From Bdellovibrio sp. (GTDB taxonomy: Bacteria > Bdellovibrionota > Bdellovibrionia > Bdellovibrionales > Bdellovibrionaceae): a stretch of 14,786 bases of DNA. Each line of letters begins with the position of its first letter. Positions within the stretch are counted from its first letter, which is position 1. The stretch spans positions 1-14,786 of the forward strand of contig PSRN01000192.1 in the NCBI GenBank assembly GCA_003176075.1, in the 5' to 3' direction. A program made the position numbers and the translations under genes. The notes beneath the pieces are model-generated. The model was not told the origin of the DNA, ran no database searches, and saw only the letters and a program-made list of their open reading frames with translations. Below are positions 12,401-14,786 of this stretch, in pieces.

Positions 12401-14786
12401 TCATCTCGTCAAGTTCCCGGCCCAAGGTGATGAAACTGTCGAATTGGGAAAGATCCTTGCTTCTTCCGAGTGAGGGATACTTGTTCTTGACCTCGTACTG
12501 AAGCACGTGCCAGCTGTCGGCGGAGCGAACAACCGAGTCATCAAACAACGTACGGACCGACAGGCCGCCAAATTCAATTTTCTTTTTTCCGCCCCCACCA
12601 AACGTCTTTGATGGAAATTCTCTAACGCCTTGTTTGAAATTGAATACGGCAAACTGGGATGACTCGGCACTGAGGTCGGGCGTGAGATTTAAGAAAGCGG
12701 TCCCGTCTTGGTCAAAGCCGACGCGCTCCTGCACGTCTTTAGGTGATAAACTCACGCCTTCCAATGGCACGACTTTTTTCATGTTGATGGTTTTTGAAAC
12801 GTCAATTTGAACAACGTAGGATTGTTCAGTCCGGGTTTCATTCTGACCCGTGACCTCGAATGAAAGCAACAGGTAGGCATGCCTGCGATCTTGCCGGCGA
12901 CCATGAACAAAGACGGCGCTTTTCAGTCCGCTCAATTTGCTCAGAAAAAACCGTGGCAAATCCAAGTTGCGAACTTGAAAAGCACCTTCGCTATCGAGTC
13001 CAGCAAGGACCAGCTGATAACCCCGCTGCCCGGATTTCTTGGCGGCATCAATGCCAAACAAATACATTCTTCGTCGGGGAGCGTTCCTGTCCTCTTCGCC
13101 GTCATTTTCTTCGGATTTCTGATCCGTCAGATCAACGCGCGCGAAAATATTCTGAACGTCTTTATTCGCCTCGCTCGCTGGCCGGAACGGATTGACCAGG
13201 AGTTCACCAAGCACCCGGTCTTTTTCATTGCCGGTTATTTTTTTGTCCTCAATGTTCAAATAAAGGCCCGAGGGGTTCTCGACGCCTGGAAATTGCGAAA
13301 ATTCGGCGTAGGTGAGCCCTTTGGTGATCGACATGGTGTGGGCCGGTTTTTGAAAACGGTACTTCAGTCCTCCCCTCTCGGAGCTGTACAAATCCACGTG
13401 GGGCCTTGATGAATCATAGACTTGTTGATAGGCGGCGACTGATTCCTGCCTGGGGGTTGTCGTATCAAAGATCGGAATTTCTTCGGGGCCATTTTTCAAT
13501 CGATGGTTTAATTCTTCCTGCGAAACCGCGAAGGGAAGAAGCAGGTAAGAATCCACCTTCTTGAGCGAGTCACCCTGCAGCAGATTGAGGCGGACAGCCA
13601 CCGTTCTTTCTGAACCCGATGGGAACTTCATACTCAATATGACCACGCCAGGTTCAATGGGAGTTTTCTTGGCACTGACCACGCTTCGGAAAACCAGTTC
13701 GGTCGGCAGTTCACCTGGGCTGTCGCAATGGCAAATCTCGGCCAATTTTCCCAGTTCCGCCAGATAGAGTCGATCGTCCGCTCGGACGACCGCATAGAGA
13801 ACCCGATTTTTCGAAAAAATCAGTTCCCCGCGATGGGGAAGGTCCCAGATGGCCATCTTTGCGCCCTGCCATGAATCAATTTGACCATCCAGAGCGACCT
13901 TCTCGTTGCCGATGTGAACCAGAGTTTCGGTCTCTCCGCGCGAGACGAGATATTTTTGCTCTATTCTGACATTGAACGTGGTAAAGACCTCACGAGAGTG
14001 ATACAGATCACGCTCCACGCGGCCTTCGGTCGTATTGTAAGCGACACGACTTGAAGATTCCCGTTTGAGGTACTGCGCCGGAGAGCTTCCCTCGAGGGCT
14101 TTACTCGTGACTCCCTGGAGCCATTTCTGAATCTTCGGAAGACTTTCACCAAAAGACCTGAGATCGGCGTTCTCGGCCTGTTCTACGAGAATTGATGAAT
14201 AGACAAGTTTATTATTGCCGTCCGTGGCTACGAACCCCGAAAGCTGACTTTGCTCGTGAAAATTGTAATCCAATATGATTGGACGGCCATTGAGGCGAAC
14301 TTGATTTTCTTCCTGACTTGGCAGCAATTCAAAAGCAAACGTGATGCCGTCGCCACTGAGGTGCGCCTGATCCAATTGCAGCGATACGATCACAAGTTGC
14401 GAACCTTGGCCGGTGAGCCGCGGGTCCTGATAAATGGAGACCTTCTGCGCCTTATTTGTCCCAGCAGAGGACGACAGAAAGCGCGGCTGCATGGATCCGA
14501 CGTCAATGAGGGGATTTTCTTTGGAGCCAAATTGAATACTTGAACCTGGAACTCGCGCGTCCGACCGCCCTGTCAACAGGTGCACTTGTCCATCGATGAC
14601 CGTCACGACATACGCGTTGTTGTCCACTTTCGCCAAGGACAGTTGGGTGATGAGGGGCGCCCCCAAGCGGTCGCGCATCAGCTGACCTGGAACCAGAAGA
14701 CGCCAGCCCTGGCCGTCGCGGGAATAGAGGCCCGCCTTCCTTCCCGAGGCCGGCTCGTCTTTTGCCGCGATGAAGAAAAGCTGGCT
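9423..14786 (-). CDS. Giant Clp/HSP100-like AAA+ protein with beta-rich N-terminal region (5' end outside window)
   Basis: The frame is open to the last base, giving 1787 visible codons. The ATG at 14678 is internal: 36 codons precede it without a stop. Numbered from that Met, residues 1 to about 740 are beta-rich with propeller-like strands (VLYAVVRADDRLYLAEL). Residues about 760-970 resemble the first Clp AAA domain: the Walker A place reads VVPSSLREL, so the P-loop is lost, but a DE Walker B-like pair (848-849) and LIVATPEEMKSIERN...DRFKIQEIKDPDPES align with the ClpB segment GATTLDEYRK...RRFQ-V-V-EPSVE. Residues about 1050-1390 are the second Clp-like domain: GIPV-like DIPM linker, ELKRRVV, Walker A GNTGSGKT (1126-1133), Walker B ILFDDVH (1204-1210), sensor-1 Asn1258, Arg-finger segment EPSFLRRWGR, sensor-2 DAR (1356-1358). 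The C-terminal 360 residues are mostly helical and unassigned. Only two cysteines (CHC) are visible. It is not PrkA (YeaG). Confidence 0.85.
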   Translation of the reverse strand, partial: SQLFFIAAKDEPASGRKAGLYSRDGQGWRLLVPGQLMRDRLGAPLITQLSLAKVDNNAYVVTVIDGQVHLLTGRSDARVPGSSIQFGSKENPLIDVGSMQPRFLSSSAGTNKAQKVSIYQDPRLTGQGSQLVIVSLQLDQAHLSGDGITFAFELLPSQEENQVRLNGRPIILDYNFHEQSQLSGFVATDGNNKLVYSSILVEQAENADLRSFGESLPKIQKWLQGVTSKALEGSSPAQYLKRESSSRVAYNTTEGRVERDLYHSREVFTTFNVRIEQKYLVSRGETETLVHIGNEKVALDGQIDSWQGAKMAIWDLPHRGELIFSKNRVLYAVVRADDRLYLAELGKLAEICHCDSPGELPTELVFRSVVSAKKTPIEPGVVILSMKFPSGSERTVAVRLNLLQGDSLKKVDSYLLLPFAVSQEELNHRLKNGPEEIPIFDTTTPRQESVAAYQQVYDSSRPHVDLYSSERGGLKYRFQKPAHTMSITKGLTYAEFSQFPGVENPSGLYLNIEDKKITGNEKDRVLGELLVNPFRPASEANKDVQNIFARVDLTDQKSEENDGEEDRNAPRRRMYLFGIDAAKKSGQRGYQLVLAGLDSEGAFQVRNLDLPRFFLSKLSGLKSAVFVHGRRQDRRHAYLLLSFEVTGQNETRTEQSYVVQIDVSKTINMKKVVPLEGVSLSPKDVQERVGFDQDGTAFLNLTPDLSAESSQFAVFNFKQGVREFPSKTFGGGGKKKIEFGGLSVRTLFDDSVVRSADSWHVLQYEVKNKYPSLGRSKDLSQFDSFITLGRELDEMSSTKKTPKRMILVVPSSLRELVWDSILAKGYSSPIDYGARNPEDVFDHRNKKLRIHVVNPQKLSQEQVLVNIESFGRTQERDVVVARMDEVIASQNGIPKPVEKQHPFTLSYVHATGGSDLDRVASTSTALYPSFLYLMAAGRPLSLREFRDDNAKPAYSSLIVATPEEMKSIERNLAHEIEYGMLDRFKIQEIKDPDPESMSASLKDVFKNADVQSLEYQFSAKEIKPRAELDSDKSLEVVIDYAVSRFLGLLGQKKESRFESFVRFRSVFALAVLSDREVRRTRLINKFFVERVLTQVFDIPMNLATLPADDPMVVLSGKDALLNLQAAGYAGPFELKRRVVSTLLSQTRAESGKPVPGSIILFGNTGSGKTFLFKTMVKMLKLKLYDFNDMSSNNDAQAIIINVGKLKVEEGEGREDDMDVDQALQHLNLLLATPNGYRSWILFDDVHAASEKVMAKILNWQRMIFESQDGMYSFAVNGQWVKRPVRNLNIWMTLNPTAEQDQIAKYAKDKLKPTVEEILLATLSTSSLKIEPSFLRRWGRIINLDYMPAGAKGPELLNKLAKASNTLLNTASRIVLVAPPVVSHLVRLNEQTDARSFLSASTSALVEVATSHSSRGALVLVVPSMDRSGTGLGPAESESERITNWVEKNTRTIPLDASLEGNLAFINMIVDSFRMPVYESLAMALQENPQLAKNPADQKAILTPVLAAVQDHLSGHPYVSLSDITISASDIGLKTVGERELFKSILKKFPPASFLPLYPPILKQADSGATTWHEVVGIQDPHAQNRRQQVIADAVNGNLAIIHQRLSDVLRVENVQDLPEPASWLSQLSGGTIMDPKLVGRQLTNNLLEFFPRLFQAEATEPLPEGISQLSIYEATRIFLFTVDRAMMQMKWVHTSRFLLKALELITEDQVLSQRPGVQSFLFTDTERLIKPSIPDFTYQIIASSNLLENFSPEAWSKQRNDFDRNVDLIISGKTPVAASPPTQQGGD

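Noticed and set aside
9423..14786. The AAA+ protein as PrkA/YeaG
   Set aside because: The P-loop is GNTGSGKT rather than the GPVGGGKS form of PrkA, and the linker and motif order are Clp-like. PrkA's C-terminal kinase-like segments are not seen.

Overview
The window (about 14.8 kb, GC roughly one half) is a bacterial chromosome segment. It suggests a Gram-negative of the Bdellovibrio-like / Oligoflexia type (Bdellovibrionota). The reasons are a very short, divergent HemA next to an atypical HemC, a HemB of the non-zinc class, and many exported proteins of unknown function. That placement is inference from protein features, not from a marker gene. I found no rRNA, tRNA, CRISPR array or transposase.

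Left part (1-2609): tetrapyrrole synthesis. hemA (glutamyl-tRNA reductase) and hemC (hydroxymethylbilane synthase, cut by the window edge) lie on the minus strand with a 10-base overlap. They diverge from hemB (5-aminolevulinate dehydratase) across 125 bp. Together they supply the first committed steps of heme synthesis.

Middle (2610-6235): a membrane-anchored coiled-coil protein; a 343-bp gene-free stretch with several inverted repeats, a T-run and a promoter-like TATAAT; a secreted protein of unknown family starting at TTG; the antisense remnant of a small membrane methyltransferase gene of the isoprenylcysteine methyltransferase type, broken by an amber codon; and a two-gene unit for exported proteins, each with four cysteines in its mature part.

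Right part (6236-14786): two large, tightly coupled minus-strand genes, the most unusual part of the window. The upstream one (N-terminus beyond the window) encodes more than 1787 residues: a long beta-rich region, then a Clp/HSP100-like pair of AAA+ modules in which the first has lost its Walker A and the second is intact, then a long C-terminal region. One base after its stop begins a 1061-residue protein with a signal peptide, a complete SpoVR-like domain, an Asp/Gly-rich linker and a complete YeaH/YhbH-like (DUF444) von Willebrand A domain. In E. coli and Bacillus the SpoVR protein (YcgB), the VWA protein (YeaH/YhbH) and the AAA+ kinase PrkA (YeaG) are separate and cytoplasmic. Here two are fused and apparently exported, and the AAA+ partner is not PrkA but a giant Clp-like protein. 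This looks like a rebuilt AAA+/VWA/SpoVR system. Its function is unknown, and where its ATPase could find ATP is an open question.
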